Origin: Endomychus coccineus
Taxonomy: Eukaryota; Arthropoda; Insecta; Coleoptera; Endomychidae
DNA: 64,000 bases
Direction of reading: 5' to 3'
Assembly: GCA_958510875.1 (NCBI GenBank)
Contig: OY294070.1
Coordinates: 4,836,001 to 4,900,000, forward strand
Shown here: positions 48,949 through 57,585 of the stretch, piece after piece
How positions within the stretch are numbered: position 1 is the first letter of the stretch
How the letters are laid out: each line of letters begins with the position of its first letter
The notes under the pieces: model-generated
Database searches by the model: none
Told to the model about the DNA's origin: nothing
The model's input: only the letters and a program-made list of their open reading frames with translations
Program-made: the position numbers and the translations under genes

Positions 48949-49335
48949 ATGGATTTATCTCAACTTAACGAAATTTCTCTTCTAGAGAATAAGGATGTTT
49001 GCAAGGCATCCAACCTCATCCTCGGCAAGCCATATATAATCTATAAGGCAAAAATAGTGAAAACTGTTTTCGGACCTACTATTTTAGTAGATCTGGGGGA
49101 CTTTGTTTGCTTTATTCCAAAGAGGATAAGCAGTATCTTGATGGAACACGTTGAAGAATTCAACGACGGCACATATTCTATCATTTATAGAGGACGAAAG
49201 GAAGTGGGGAAAGCTAATTCTGCTATCAAATTGGAGTTCATTAAGACAAGTGAAGAAAAGGAGAATATCGAACCTTCAAACCAAGCTGTCAATCAGCCAT
49301 CATCATCATCTAAGAAACCACGCAAAGGAAAATAA
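48949..49335 (+). CDS. small OB-fold-like Polinton protein (candidate ssDNA-binding)
   Basis: 128 aa from ATG 48,949. The first ~95 residues alternate beta-strand-like segments (YIIYKAKIVKTVFGPTILVD, FVCFIPKRIS, YSIIYRGRKE), which resemble OB-fold proteins found next to the polymerase in insect Polintons. The last 30 residues are a flexible Ser/Lys-rich tail (SSSSKKPRKGK). Position just upstream of the polymerase, same strand, 116 bp apart, suits a replication accessory or single-stranded-DNA-binding role. That function is inferred; I see no catalytic motif. A candidate leader intron precedes the ATG. Confidence 0.65.
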   Translation: MDLSQLNEISLLENKDVCKASNLILGKPYIIYKAKIVKTVFGPTILVDLGDFVCFIPKRISSILMEHVEEFNDGTYSIIYRGRKEVGKANSAIKLEFIKTSEEKENIEPSNQAVNQPSSSSKKPRKGK

Positions 49336-49451
49336 TTTCACTAATGAACCTCCTCCTCCTGCTCCTCCATTTTAGGTAACGTAACAATCAATTATTTTAT
49401 TTTGCTCAGAAAATATCTATATCTAAATAGTTTTTATACATAATCCTCAAA

Positions 49452-52400
49452 ATGGGTGATATATCAAATATTAGTAAAGAAGTAGTAAAGATAATTCATG
49501 AAGCTTATGATAATTTCAGAAATATAACATTCACAGAATTAGAGAGACATAAATGGGTTAATTTTTGCAATAATCATTTAAGGAAATTTAATCATCATTT
49601 AATGAACTCTGCTATGAGTTTGGGACATGTAAATCAACTTCAAACAAATATTTCACACATCAAAAGGTTAAAGGTGTTGTTTCAAAATTTAAATCTTCAT
49701 CGAGGGATGGGGGTTGATAATCCTATGAGAGAATGTCGATCAGACCGTATTCGATGGGAAGATCTTAAATCTGCATTTTCCACTAAAATAAGATGTGGTA
49801 CTATAATTAATTTGAAACATTTAGATCCTCACACATTTTTAGAAGATGCTTATCATCTGTTTAAATCTAGAATATCTAGAATAATTGCTGATTATCATAT
49901 AGTTAAAGTAAATTCAATCTTTTGTGGTGAATATATTAAAAACAATATTAATCCAGATTTAATTAAAACAGATTTCAAATATTTCAATACTAAAACTGCG
50001 AAGATTGATTCTACCGACAATCTTCAGGAGTGGTTTGAAAATAATATAATTCATCCTATATTGAATAAGCTTGATGAATTTAAAGAGGTAGATTCGGGGT
50101 GGATGTTGCGGAATGTTATCAATCTTCAAATAAATATAAATAAAGTTGAACTGCTCAATGCGGGGTATAATGGTTCATCTTATATACGATTACCAGAAGA
50201 AATTGTAAATAAGAATGCTGTAATTAATGTTAAGAATGAGGATGAGTATTGTTTTGCTTGGGCTGTTATTTCAGCTCTTTACCCCGTTCAAAAGAATTGT
50301 GATAGAACTAAGTCTTACCCACATTTTTCTAATATATTGAAATTACAAAATTTAACTTTTCCTCTACATATCAATCAAGTTGCGATATTCGAAAAAAATA
50401 ATAATATTTCTATAAATGTGTATACGCTGAAATTGGTACGAAAAAAGAAAAATGGGAATTATGAGGTGCTTCCCACATACATAACAAGAACAAAATTATC
50501 TGAACACATCAATTTATTACTAATCCAAAATCAATATTCTTTGAATGGAGAACATGATGATGAGAATGTAAGATATCATTATTGTTGGATTAAAAATTTA
50601 TCTAGATTGATCAGTGCTCAAGTTTCGAAAAAACATACAATCTATATATGTGATAGATGTTTAAATTATTTTCATGTTCAACAAAAATTAGATGAACATT
50701 TAATATTTTGTAGAGATAATAATTTTTGCAAGGTGAGTTTTCCAAATGAGAAAATATTAAAATTCAAAAATTTTGTTCATAAAGAACCTATACCCTTCAT
50801 AATTTATTTTGATTTTGAGGCCTTGCTTATACCTATTCAACAATGTACACCAGATCCCACATTATCGAGTACCAATAAAATTCAAATGCATGAAGCATAC
50901 AGTGTAGGATTATATATAAAATGTTCATATGATGACTCTTTATCTATTTATAAATATTATAGAGGTCCTCAATGTACTAAATGGTTGTCAGAACAATTAG
51001 ATATAGTTGGAGAACAAATAGGATTATTATTGAAATATATCGAACCTATGAAGAAGTTATCCACGAATCAAAATATTGAATTCAGAACGCAAGAGCATTG
51101 TCACATATGTAGTTCAAAGTTCTCTCAAACAGATATTCGTGTAAGGGATCACTGTCACTTCACAGGAGTGTACCGTGGTGTGGCCCATCAAAGTTGTAAT
51201 TTGAATTTTAAAAAAAAATTCATTGTACCTGTGGTTGCACATAATTCTTCAAATTATGATACACATCTCTTGATAAAAGACTTATTACAAAATTCTCCTG
51301 GATCAATTCAATTATTACCCATCAATAAAGAAAAATATATATCATTCACTAAAGGTGGATTTAAATCAGCTGTCAAATTTCGATTTATAGATTCATGTCG
51401 TTTTTTAAGTTCACCTCTGAACAAATTAGTATCATACTTGGAAAGAGATGATTTCAAAATTTTAACGAAAGAATTTTCAGAGCTATCAAATGAGAAACTT
51501 GAACTGCTAATGAGGAAAGGTGTTTTTCCCTATGAATATCTTGATTCGTGGGAAAAATTGGATGATATAAATCTACCATCTGTTGATCACTTCTACGATA
51601 AATTAAATGATGAACCAATCAAGGAAGTCGAATATACCCATGCATGTAATGTGTGGTCAACTTTCAATATCTCATCGTTAGGTGAATATAGTGACCTTTA
51701 TCTGAAAACAGATGTACTATTATTGGCAGATGTTTTCGAAAATTTTCGTTCAAAATCTCTTAGCATATATAATCTTGATCCAGGATTTTACTATACTTCT
51801 CCAGGATATACTTGGGATTGTATGTTAAAATATACAGGAATTTCCTTAGAATATATCCAAGATGTAGATATGTTGATGTTTATGGAAGGTGGTATACGAG
51901 GTGGTATCAGTCAATGTTGTAATAGATATGCAAAAGCAAATAATAAATTCATGATGGACTTCAATCCAGATGAAGAGAACAGTTTTTTAATGTATTTCGA
52001 TGTGTGTAATCTTTACGGTTGGGCCATGAGTCAATATCTACCTTATGGAGGTTTTAAATGGGTTGAGAATTTCGAAGAATTTCAAGTTGAAAGCGTTTCA
52101 GATGAATCTGATATAGGTTATATGCTTGAAGTTGATTTACATTACCCCGAAATATTACACGATTTACATAAAGATTTACCTCTATGTCCTACACATATGT
52201 GTCCACCTCATTCCAAATTGAAAAAGCTACTAACCACCCTTTATTCCAAATATCGATATATAATACATTATAGAAATTTGAAACAATGCTTAAAATTAGG
52301 AGTAAGATTAACTAAAATTCATAGAATATTACAATTCAATCAGGCTCCTTGGTTAAAACCATATATTGAGTTGAATACAAAAAGGAGAATGAATTCTAGA

Positions 52401-53240
52401 AATGCTTTCGAAGTAGCTCTCTTCAAATTGTTTATCAACGCTTGTTTTGGTAAATTCATGGAAAATGTTAGGAAGCATCGTGATATCAAATTAGTATCAA
52501 GGTGGGAGGGTAAATGTGGGGCAAGATCATATATTGCGAAACCAAACTTCAATAGCAGCCAAATATTTGACGAAAATCTTGTAGCAATAGAACTTAATAA
52601 AACTGAGATAGTCTTCAATAAACCTCTATATGTTGGTATGTGTGTGTTAGATATTTCGAAAGTATGCGTTTATGACTTTCATTATAATTATATGATGAAA
52701 GTATTCCCTCATCCAAATGCACTATCTTTATTATACACTGATACGGACAGTTTAATTTATCATATCAAATGTAGAGATGTGTATGATGAAGTTATTAAAA
52801 AAGATCTTCATAGGTTTGATACCAGTGATTATAAGCTAGACAACATTTTTCAAATTCCACTCGTGAATAAGAAAATTGTAGGTCTCATGAAAGATGAATA
52901 CTGTGGGGAAATAATAACGGAATTTGTAGGTTTAAGATCAAAAATGTATGCCGTTAGAGTTCAAGGGAAATCTGAAACTAAGAAAGCCAAAGGTACTAAA
53001 TATAATATAGTTCAAAATGGTATCAACTTTGAGGATTATGTCACTTGCTTGCAAAATCAGTCTGAGATACTGCGAACCCAAAAATTAATTAGATCTCATA
53101 ATCATAATATTTATACTATTGAGCAAAATAAAATTGTTTTAAGCGCTCGTGACAATAAACGTTACATTATCGAAAATAATAAAACGTTACCTTGGGGGCA
53201 TTATTCTATTCCAGAGGTGGAGGATGAAGAAAACGATTAG
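49452..53240 (+). CDS. protein-primed family B DNA polymerase (pPolB)
   Basis: 1,262 aa, full length for Polinton polymerases. The exonuclease motifs are visible: FDFEAL (D454, E456), AHNSSNYDTHLL, and YSDLYLKTD. Polymerase motifs A (DVCNLYGWAM, D850), B (NACFGK, N996) and C (YTDTDS, D1097) are intact, so both the 3'-5' exonuclease and polymerase centres look active. A Cys/His cluster (HCHICSSKF...DHCHFTGVYRG) at about 548-585 resembles an endonuclease-VII-type zinc site. A segment around 267-350 (EYCFAWAVISALYP) is the conserved N-terminal Cys-containing module of these polymerases, sometimes likened to OTU proteases. It would copy the element from protein-primed ends. Start is the ATG following the OB-fold-like gene. 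Confidence 0.97.
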   Translation: MGDISNISKEVVKIIHEAYDNFRNITFTELERHKWVNFCNNHLRKFNHHLMNSAMSLGHVNQLQTNISHIKRLKVLFQNLNLHRGMGVDNPMRECRSDRIRWEDLKSAFSTKIRCGTIINLKHLDPHTFLEDAYHLFKSRISRIIADYHIVKVNSIFCGEYIKNNINPDLIKTDFKYFNTKTAKIDSTDNLQEWFENNIIHPILNKLDEFKEVDSGWMLRNVINLQININKVELLNAGYNGSSYIRLPEEIVNKNAVINVKNEDEYCFAWAVISALYPVQKNCDRTKSYPHFSNILKLQNLTFPLHINQVAIFEKNNNISINVYTLKLVRKKKNGNYEVLPTYITRTKLSEHINLLLIQNQYSLNGEHDDENVRYHYCWIKNLSRLISAQVSKKHTIYICDRCLNYFHVQQKLDEHLIFCRDNNFCKVSFPNEKILKFKNFVHKEPIPFIIYFDFEALLIPIQQCTPDPTLSSTNKIQMHEAYSVGLYIKCSYDDSLSIYKYYRGPQCTKWLSEQLDIVGEQIGLLLKYIEPMKKLSTNQNIEFRTQEHCHICSSKFSQTDIRVRDHCHFTGVYRGVAHQSCNLNFKKKFIVPVVAHNSSNYDTHLLIKDLLQNSPGSIQLLPINKEKYISFTKGGFKSAVKFRFIDSCRFLSSPLNKLVSYLERDDFKILTKEFSELSNEKLELLMRKGVFPYEYLDSWEKLDDINLPSVDHFYDKLNDEPIKEVEYTHACNVWSTFNISSLGEYSDLYLKTDVLLLADVFENFRSKSLSIYNLDPGFYYTSPGYTWDCMLKYTGISLEYIQDVDMLMFMEGGIRGGISQCCNRYAKANNKFMMDFNPDEENSFLMYFDVCNLYGWAMSQYLPYGGFKWVENFEEFQVESVSDESDIGYMLEVDLHYPEILHDLHKDLPLCPTHMCPPHSKLKKLLTTLYSKYRYIIHYRNLKQCLKLGVRLTKIHRILQFNQAPWLKPYIELNTKRRMNSRNAFEVALFKLFINACFGKFMENVRKHRDIKLVSRWEGKCGARSYIAKPNFNSSQIFDENLVAIELNKTEIVFNKPLYVGMCVLDISKVCVYDFHYNYMMKVFPHPNALSLLYTDTDSLIYHIKCRDVYDEVIKKDLHRFDTSDYKLDNIFQIPLVNKKIVGLMKDEYCGEIITEFVGLRSKMYAVRVQGKSETKKAKGTKYNIVQNGINFEDYVTCLQNQSEILRTQKLIRSHNHNIYTIEQNKIVLSARDNKRYIIENNKTLPWGHYSIPEVEDEEND

Positions 53241-53470
53241 TGCTATAAATATTACATATTATATATTATATATTACTTATAAATATAATCTACATTTTTA
53301 TTATAATAAATATTTTATGTAACATATATTTGGTTTTCTTATTTACTTATTTTCAGATAATTAAACGTATGAGTTATATGATTGTAATCTATGTAATGTA
53401 TAATTGGATGCGTTTTAAGAAAATTCAAATTATTTATATAATCATCCAATTTCTTCTTGAATATCATTCT

Positions 53471-54253
53471 TCATAATGCAGGTTGATTTAATTTTACTTC
53501 CAACACACAATTTGATAATTTAGTTTTTGTTCGATGCAGCTCTTGATAACAGCTCATATAATCCCACTCTAAATTTTTTGTTGAAATATTTGACGGTTCA
53601 GATAGGACAGGTTCAGGTAGAACATCACTTCTATCTTTGTCAACTGTAGTCAAACTGGATGATTTCGGTTTATTACATTCATAATATTTAGATGCCCACG
53701 TATCTGATTCAAATTTCAATCCGAGATTGTTTGCAACACATGTAGATAAATCCGATCTACACTCTTGCAGGAGATTATTAGCGGGGGCATCTATGGTTGT
53801 AGAAATGGTGGTAGTGGTGGTAGGAGAACTTTCACAATATTTTTCGATATATATACGTTCTAATATATATTTACTATTCACATCCAATAATTCTAAGGTT
53901 AAATTTTTCAATCTACTTTTACAAGTTGCGAGTTGAACATTTATAAAAGATATACGATGTTCATAATCATTTCTCACTTCTTCTCTGGAAAGAGGTTCAG
54001 GGTGGGTAGAAACTCTATGATGTGGAGAATGATTTTTCCTCGATCCGAAAATAGTAAAGGTAGGTCTTTGTTGATTTAAATTTTCATATTCTAAATGAAT
54101 GGAATCACTCCGATTTAAATTATGATTGAATGATGCACTTCCATTGTCAGAATTAAATGTAGACTTATATAATATTATATTGGATGAGAAAGTTCCAAGA
54201 AGTAAGGTTAGAGTTAACACAAACTGTACAAGTAACATACTATATGAATACAT
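53471..54253 (-). CDS. Polinton protein with signal peptide or N-terminal membrane anchor, unknown function
   Basis: 260 aa. Residues about 5-25 are strongly hydrophobic (MLLVQFVLTLTLLLGTF), a signal peptide or signal anchor. The rest is polar, with possible N-glycosylation sites (NRS, NLT, NIS), a Thr-rich stretch (TTTTTISTTID) and scattered cysteines (CKSRL, CRSDLSTC, CYQELH). Helical heptad-like segments (YEHRISFINVQLATCKSRL) could form a coiled coil. No C-terminal membrane segment. It is the most distal gene of the minus-strand virion block and converges on the polymerase. It could be a particle-surface or secreted protein; no family recognised. Confidence 0.7.
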   Translation of the reverse strand: MYSYSMLLVQFVLTLTLLLGTFSSNIILYKSTFNSDNGSASFNHNLNRSDSIHLEYENLNQQRPTFTIFGSRKNHSPHHRVSTHPEPLSREEVRNDYEHRISFINVQLATCKSRLKNLTLELLDVNSKYILERIYIEKYCESSPTTTTTISTTIDAPANNLLQECRSDLSTCVANNLGLKFESDTWASKYYECNKPKSSSLTTVDKDRSDVLPEPVLSEPSNISTKNLEWDYMSCYQELHRTKTKLSNCVLEVKLNQPAL

Positions 54254-54292
54254 TTTTCATAATGATATATTTCTAACACCACATCTATTTAA

Positions 54293-54499
54293 TTATCCTG
54301 GAGAAGAGTAGGGATGAAACACAATACCACGATAGTTATCTATAGATATTTTCGATATTATCTTTCTCTTATCAGCACACTCAAAACAGTATATAATCTT
54401 CAAATTGAATATACACTCTGAACAATACAATCTGTGTTTACAAGGGATAAAACTTGTATTAATCTCTTTTTTATTACAAATTCCACAAAGCTTCATCAT
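54293..54499 (-). CDS. small RING-finger protein (IAP-type RING)
   Basis: 68 aa, nearly all one RING: CGICNKKEINTSFIPCKHRL, then YCSECIF and CFECADKR, with Cys/His spacing like the C-terminal RING of inhibitor-of-apoptosis proteins. No BIR domain. RING domains recruit ubiquitin-conjugating enzymes, so an E3 ligase role in turning over host or element proteins is likely. IAP-like RING genes are common in insect DNA viruses. It lies 39 nt upstream of the signal-peptide gene and downstream of the nuclease-like gene. Between CFEC and the preceding segment the spacing is a little longer than usual (NLKIIYCFEC). Confidence 0.75.
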   Translation of the reverse strand: MMKLCGICNKKEINTSFIPCKHRLYCSECIFNLKIIYCFECADKRKIISKISIDNYRGIVFHPYSSPG

Positions 54500-54581
54500 T
54501 TTGTCTCTCGTATGAGTTCAGGATATAGACTGAGGAAAATAAAAAATCAATTTATTATTTATATCATTTATTATCATCGGT

Positions 54582-55073
54582 TTACAATGGTAGTAAATTT
54601 ATAAGATAATTATGAATATGTAAGCTATTATTCACAGCACAGTAACAATTATTTGAAGTATGATTGTTCAAACAAAGAGGTTCACCCATTATCAGTTTTG
54701 GACAGTTGACATCATTTTCCAAATCTATAACAAATATCGATCCTCCTCCATTAATTTCTTCCAAAACTTGTCTTATGGCTAACGATTTTTCTTTTCCTCT
54801 AACATATATACGATCGATATTCATCTCAACTGTATGTTTTTTTAAAATATTCTTCAGTTCCCTATTCTTGATAAACCCACTAACATATGGAATACAATGA
54901 TGATTCCTCTCGAGATATCGAATTTGTCTCTTACAGTTTTCATCTAACTCGGTATAAGGCTTGGGATAATTGAATAGGTAGTGATTTGATTGTTTTCCAT
55001 TCGTAATACACATTTCTTTTATTCTAAATTCTGGCACTTTGAAGCCTTGTACATCTATTACGACGAACCTCAT
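54582..55073 (-). CDS. conserved Polinton-associated protein, nuclease-like, function unknown
   Basis: 163 aa from ATG 55,073. The start MRFVVIDVQGF and the following strand pattern resemble the opening of an RNase H/exonuclease-like fold, where a first acidic residue follows a hydrophobic strand. An internal IYVRGKEKSLAIRQVLEE segment and a C-terminal Cys/His-rich part (CPKLIMGEPLCLNNHTSNNC then CAVNNSLHIHNYL) form a recurring pattern in insect mobile-element proteins. A full DEDD set is not obvious, so catalytic activity is uncertain. It sits 40 nt after the major capsid gene on the same strand. Function unknown. Confidence 0.6.
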   Translation of the reverse strand: MRFVVIDVQGFKVPEFRIKEMCITNGKQSNHYLFNYPKPYTELDENCKRQIRYLERNHHCIPYVSGFIKNRELKNILKKHTVEMNIDRIYVRGKEKSLAIRQVLEEINGGGSIFVIDLENDVNCPKLIMGEPLCLNNHTSNNCYCAVNNSLHIHNYLINLLPL

Positions 55074-55113
55074 ATTGGTGAATGTTGAATATTGAAGAGA
55101 GAGATTAAACTTA

Positions 55114-56319
55114 TCAAATCAAATTACGGATATTTCCGGTCATTGCCGAATATTCAATAATCTTATCATTTATTATTATACAGTAAGCTCTTGTTTTATC
55201 TGGGAAATTGATGTGACTCTCAAATTCCAATTTCACATCAACTGTCGAAGATTTAATCGAATCGTTTTGTTTTGAACAATCGATAACGAAGAGAGATTTT
55301 TTCTGGAACGATGTATAATCTATAATAGGTTCTGAAAAAGTTTTATTGAGAAAGCTTTTCTGGAAATCTGTATACATTTGATACGCTTCGGTATATTGAA
55401 GATTCGGGAAATCCATCTTTGAAGCTTCATAAGGATAACATTCAGAGTTTAGGTATAATTTCACATTAATTATATTGATGTTATCGAAATATGTGCTCTG
55501 GTTCTTAGGATTATCTATACGATCCGTTTGGAATGCTAAAATTACATATCTAGGACGTTCTAAATTTGTAGCAGTTTTCACTGTCCATATATCTTTATTA
55601 CTTGTTCTCAATGAAGGATTCTCATAGATTTCCCAACTTCGAAAACTTATCAGTATGGGTTTGTTGATACTCAAATCCTCCAGCATTTTTAATTTGATTT
55701 CATCGTTAGGAAAAACATGTTTCACTTTCAGTGCTATGGTCTTAACAATTATTGTAGCTTTCTTTGTATCAGTGCTGTAATAACAACGTTCATCATTTCT
55801 GGATCGAATCAAACGTAGCTTATGTTTTCCACTCAACACTCTTCTATAATCGTAAAATACACCTAATAAGAAATTTAGCGGCATTCGTAGAACAAATGAC
55901 TTATTTGTAGGGTTAAATGTAGAAAGCGCTGCTTTATAATTCCAACCAGATGTATTCAATGCTGTACATTCGTTATCGTTATAAAGTAAGTAGGATCTGA
56001 TCGTACTAACAATTCCAGGATCTCGCACTTTATCAATTTCCTTTCCGTTAAGTTCATAGCTTATGGATTCAAAAAGAAATGCTCCTACATTGTTAGAAAG
56101 AGAACATTCACCAATACCATCGGTAGAAACTTTGAATTCAGCTTCTATATATAATGCGGCACTAAATAGATCAACCAAGATGTCTTGTTGATTTATTAAA
56201 ATTTCAATTTCATCATTATTTCCAAACGAATTGGTATGTGGATAGTATGTATGGGTTTCTTCCTTTATTATTTCTTCATCGAACGTTGGCTCGTTGAATA
56301 TTTGAAGTTTGTTTGACAT
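55114..56319 (-). CDS. MCP: major capsid protein, double jelly-roll type
   Basis: 401 aa. Recognised by the Polinton major-capsid pattern: YYPHTNSFGNNDEIEILINQ, then a strand-rich YIEAEFKVS, NNVGAFLFESISYELNGKEI and DPGIVSTIRSYL. Beta strands dominate throughout, as expected for two jelly rolls that trimerise into pseudo-hexameric capsomers. Polinton capsid proteins vary in length; 401 aa is at the short side. The 3' end of a small ORF overlaps its first 44 bases. Neighbours upstream are the penton gene and the maturation protease, the usual virion block. Presence of an intact capsid gene implies that particles could form, but that is not shown here. Confidence 0.85.
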   Translation of the reverse strand: MSNKLQIFNEPTFDEEIIKEETHTYYPHTNSFGNNDEIEILINQQDILVDLFSAALYIEAEFKVSTDGIGECSLSNNVGAFLFESISYELNGKEIDKVRDPGIVSTIRSYLLYNDNECTALNTSGWNYKAALSTFNPTNKSFVLRMPLNFLLGVFYDYRRVLSGKHKLRLIRSRNDERCYYSTDTKKATIIVKTIALKVKHVFPNDEIKLKMLEDLSINKPILISFRSWEIYENPSLRTSNKDIWTVKTATNLERPRYVILAFQTDRIDNPKNQSTYFDNINIINVKLYLNSECYPYEASKMDFPNLQYTEAYQMYTDFQKSFLNKTFSEPIIDYTSFQKKSLFVIDCSKQNDSIKSSTVDVKLEFESHINFPDKTRAYCIIINDKIIEYSAMTGNIRNLI

Positions 56320-56482
56320 TGTAACCCAATGATCTTAAGAATGAAATATTGGAATTTGATAATGATGCAGCAGCAACAACCTTTCCAGGCTCTTGTTTCA
56401 GATATACTGATTGCACTGGACGTAAATTCTGACTTAAGTATTGATTTGAAGAATTTTCAGAATTATGAAACGTTAAACCCAT
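56276..56482 (-). CDS. small overlapping ORF between penton and major capsid genes
   Basis: 68 aa, ATG at 56,482 inside the last codons of the penton gene, in another frame. It ends inside the first codons of the capsid gene. It links the two genes with overlaps of 20 and 44 nt. The C-terminal half (SNISFLRSLGYNVKQ) resembles the short FLRSLG motif that I recall from small proteins at this place in other Polintons. The compact overlaps suggest reinitiation or leaky scanning on one transcript. It may be a minor virion component. Moderate confidence that it is translated. Confidence 0.5.
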   Translation of the reverse strand: MGLTFHNSENSSNQYLSQNLRPVQSVYLKQEPGKVVAAASLSNSNISFLRSLGYNVKQTSNIQRANVR

Positions 56483-57197
56483 TTCTTTTCAACTCCAAAC
56501 GAATCACTATTTGCTCTCCTCTAAAATTGACCGCTTCACCGTCCTGATCTTGAATATTCAAGGTAATATTATCAATGGACTTTTGATTGATAATTGGTAG
56601 ATAAATTAGATTTCTCGGTTCTATGTCTATAGCAAATCCAGGGTCAACTAATGGGGAAAATTCGTATATGGTGTGTGATAACTTATTATCATAGTACGAT
56701 CCTGCTGTTATATTACACTCTATCCGTATGGTAACTACTTTGACGATATTCACAGGTAGATCCGATTGATGTAATTCGTTAGCCTTCAATACTTTTTTGG
56801 AAAATCCTAAAAGTGAACCTAAACTGTCTGGAGGGGAAAAGTCTATTTCATATACACTTTTCAACTCGGACCTTAGAGTATTATTATTCGGTTTCAAAGA
56901 TAACAGAGTTTTGCTATCTCTCTTCTGCTTATCAGTTGGTGATAAAGATTTCTGTAGAAAACTTTCAATGTCTGCTATCTCATAAGAACCTGTGGGAATC
57001 TGAATAATATTCTTGCTTTTATCCGATTTATAATAGAACCTATTATTTCTACCTTCTTCTATATTAGGCACACTATTATATGTATGGAATCCAACTAATG
57101 CTAAAGAATATTCACTATTAGGATCTAGTTCAATTGGAGGGTAAAAGTCTACAGCAATTCTACTACTCGTACCTTTCAATGTGAACGTGTTCGACAT
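56463..57197 (-). CDS. mCP: minor capsid (penton) protein, single jelly-roll type
   Basis: The frame is open from 57,290 but the plausible start is ATG 57,197 (MSNTFTLKG), giving 244 aa, because the preceding 31 codons lack an ATG and overlap the protease. FYPPIELDPNSEYSLALVGF, then TYNSVPNIEEGRNNRFYY is the recognisable start of Polinton penton proteins, followed by IPTGSYEIADIESFL and a strand-rich remainder. Pentons fill the five-fold vertices of icosahedral particles. It begins 10 nt after the protease stop and overlaps the following small ORF by 20 nt, a tightly packed virus-style block. Confidence 0.8.
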   Translation of the reverse strand: MSNTFTLKGTSSRIAVDFYPPIELDPNSEYSLALVGFHTYNSVPNIEEGRNNRFYYKSDKSKNIIQIPTGSYEIADIESFLQKSLSPTDKQKRDSKTLLSLKPNNNTLRSELKSVYEIDFSPPDSLGSLLGFSKKVLKANELHQSDLPVNIVKVVTIRIECNITAGSYYDNKLSHTIYEFSPLVDPGFAIDIEPRNLIYLPIINQKSIDNITLNIQDQDGEAVNFRGEQIVIRLELKRNGFNVS

Positions 57198-57207
57198 GAC
57201 TGAGTTG

Positions 57208-57585
57208 CTATGAATAAGAAACGTTGTTATATAGAAACTGAAGACATAAGTGTCCACAATTGTAAGTGTTATATTTTTGGAACGAATCATGATTGTATAG
57301 TATCGTACAATTTTTAAAGTAGGATATCAGTTCTCTAGGTGGTCTTAGATTACCAAAACTATCAAAATACAAAATTGTATCTTTCTTCTTTATGAAAGCT
57401 ACCCAGTGACTTCCTCTATGATCTTTCGAATCTAGATTAACAATAGCACACTCATTTTGGAGTGGACCAGAGATCGGTAGCTCATCTCGCATGAATACAT
57501 CACGAAAATGTGGAATATTCAATATCTTAACGAATTTCTTAAGATCAATATCCGATAAAGGTCTTCTGGGTAGCTTTAATGGTAG
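57208..57585 (-). CDS. PRO: adenovirus-type maturation cysteine protease, probably expressed by -1 frameshift
   Basis: Catalytic pattern of adenain/Ulp1-fold proteases: His in GSHWVAF, Asp in LYFDSFGN, Gln in FQKYN and Cys in YNCGHLC, preceded by the Polinton-typical VFMRDELP. The enzyme would cleave virion precursors during particle maturation. The frame is open from 57,684 but has no ATG before the one at 57,492 inside VFMRDELP; starting there would drop the conserved N-terminal segment SDIDLKKF. The whole domain is in the -1 frame relative to the PLA2/core ORF, entered exactly at a slippery A AAA AAC (57,591-57,585), so I place the coding start after it. Alternative: a short protein from ATG 57,492, or an undetected splice. 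About 125 codons after the slip. Confidence 0.8.
   Translation of the reverse strand, partial: LPLKLPRRPLSDIDLKKFVKILNIPHFRDVFMRDELPISGPLQNECAIVNLDSKDHRGSHWVAFIKKKDTILYFDSFGNLRPPRELISYFKNCTILYNHDSFQKYNTYNCGHLCLQFLYNNVSYS

Noticed and set aside
57198..57290. N-terminal extension of the penton protein
   Set aside because: The extension lacks an ATG and overlaps the protease; the MSNTF start fits the family.
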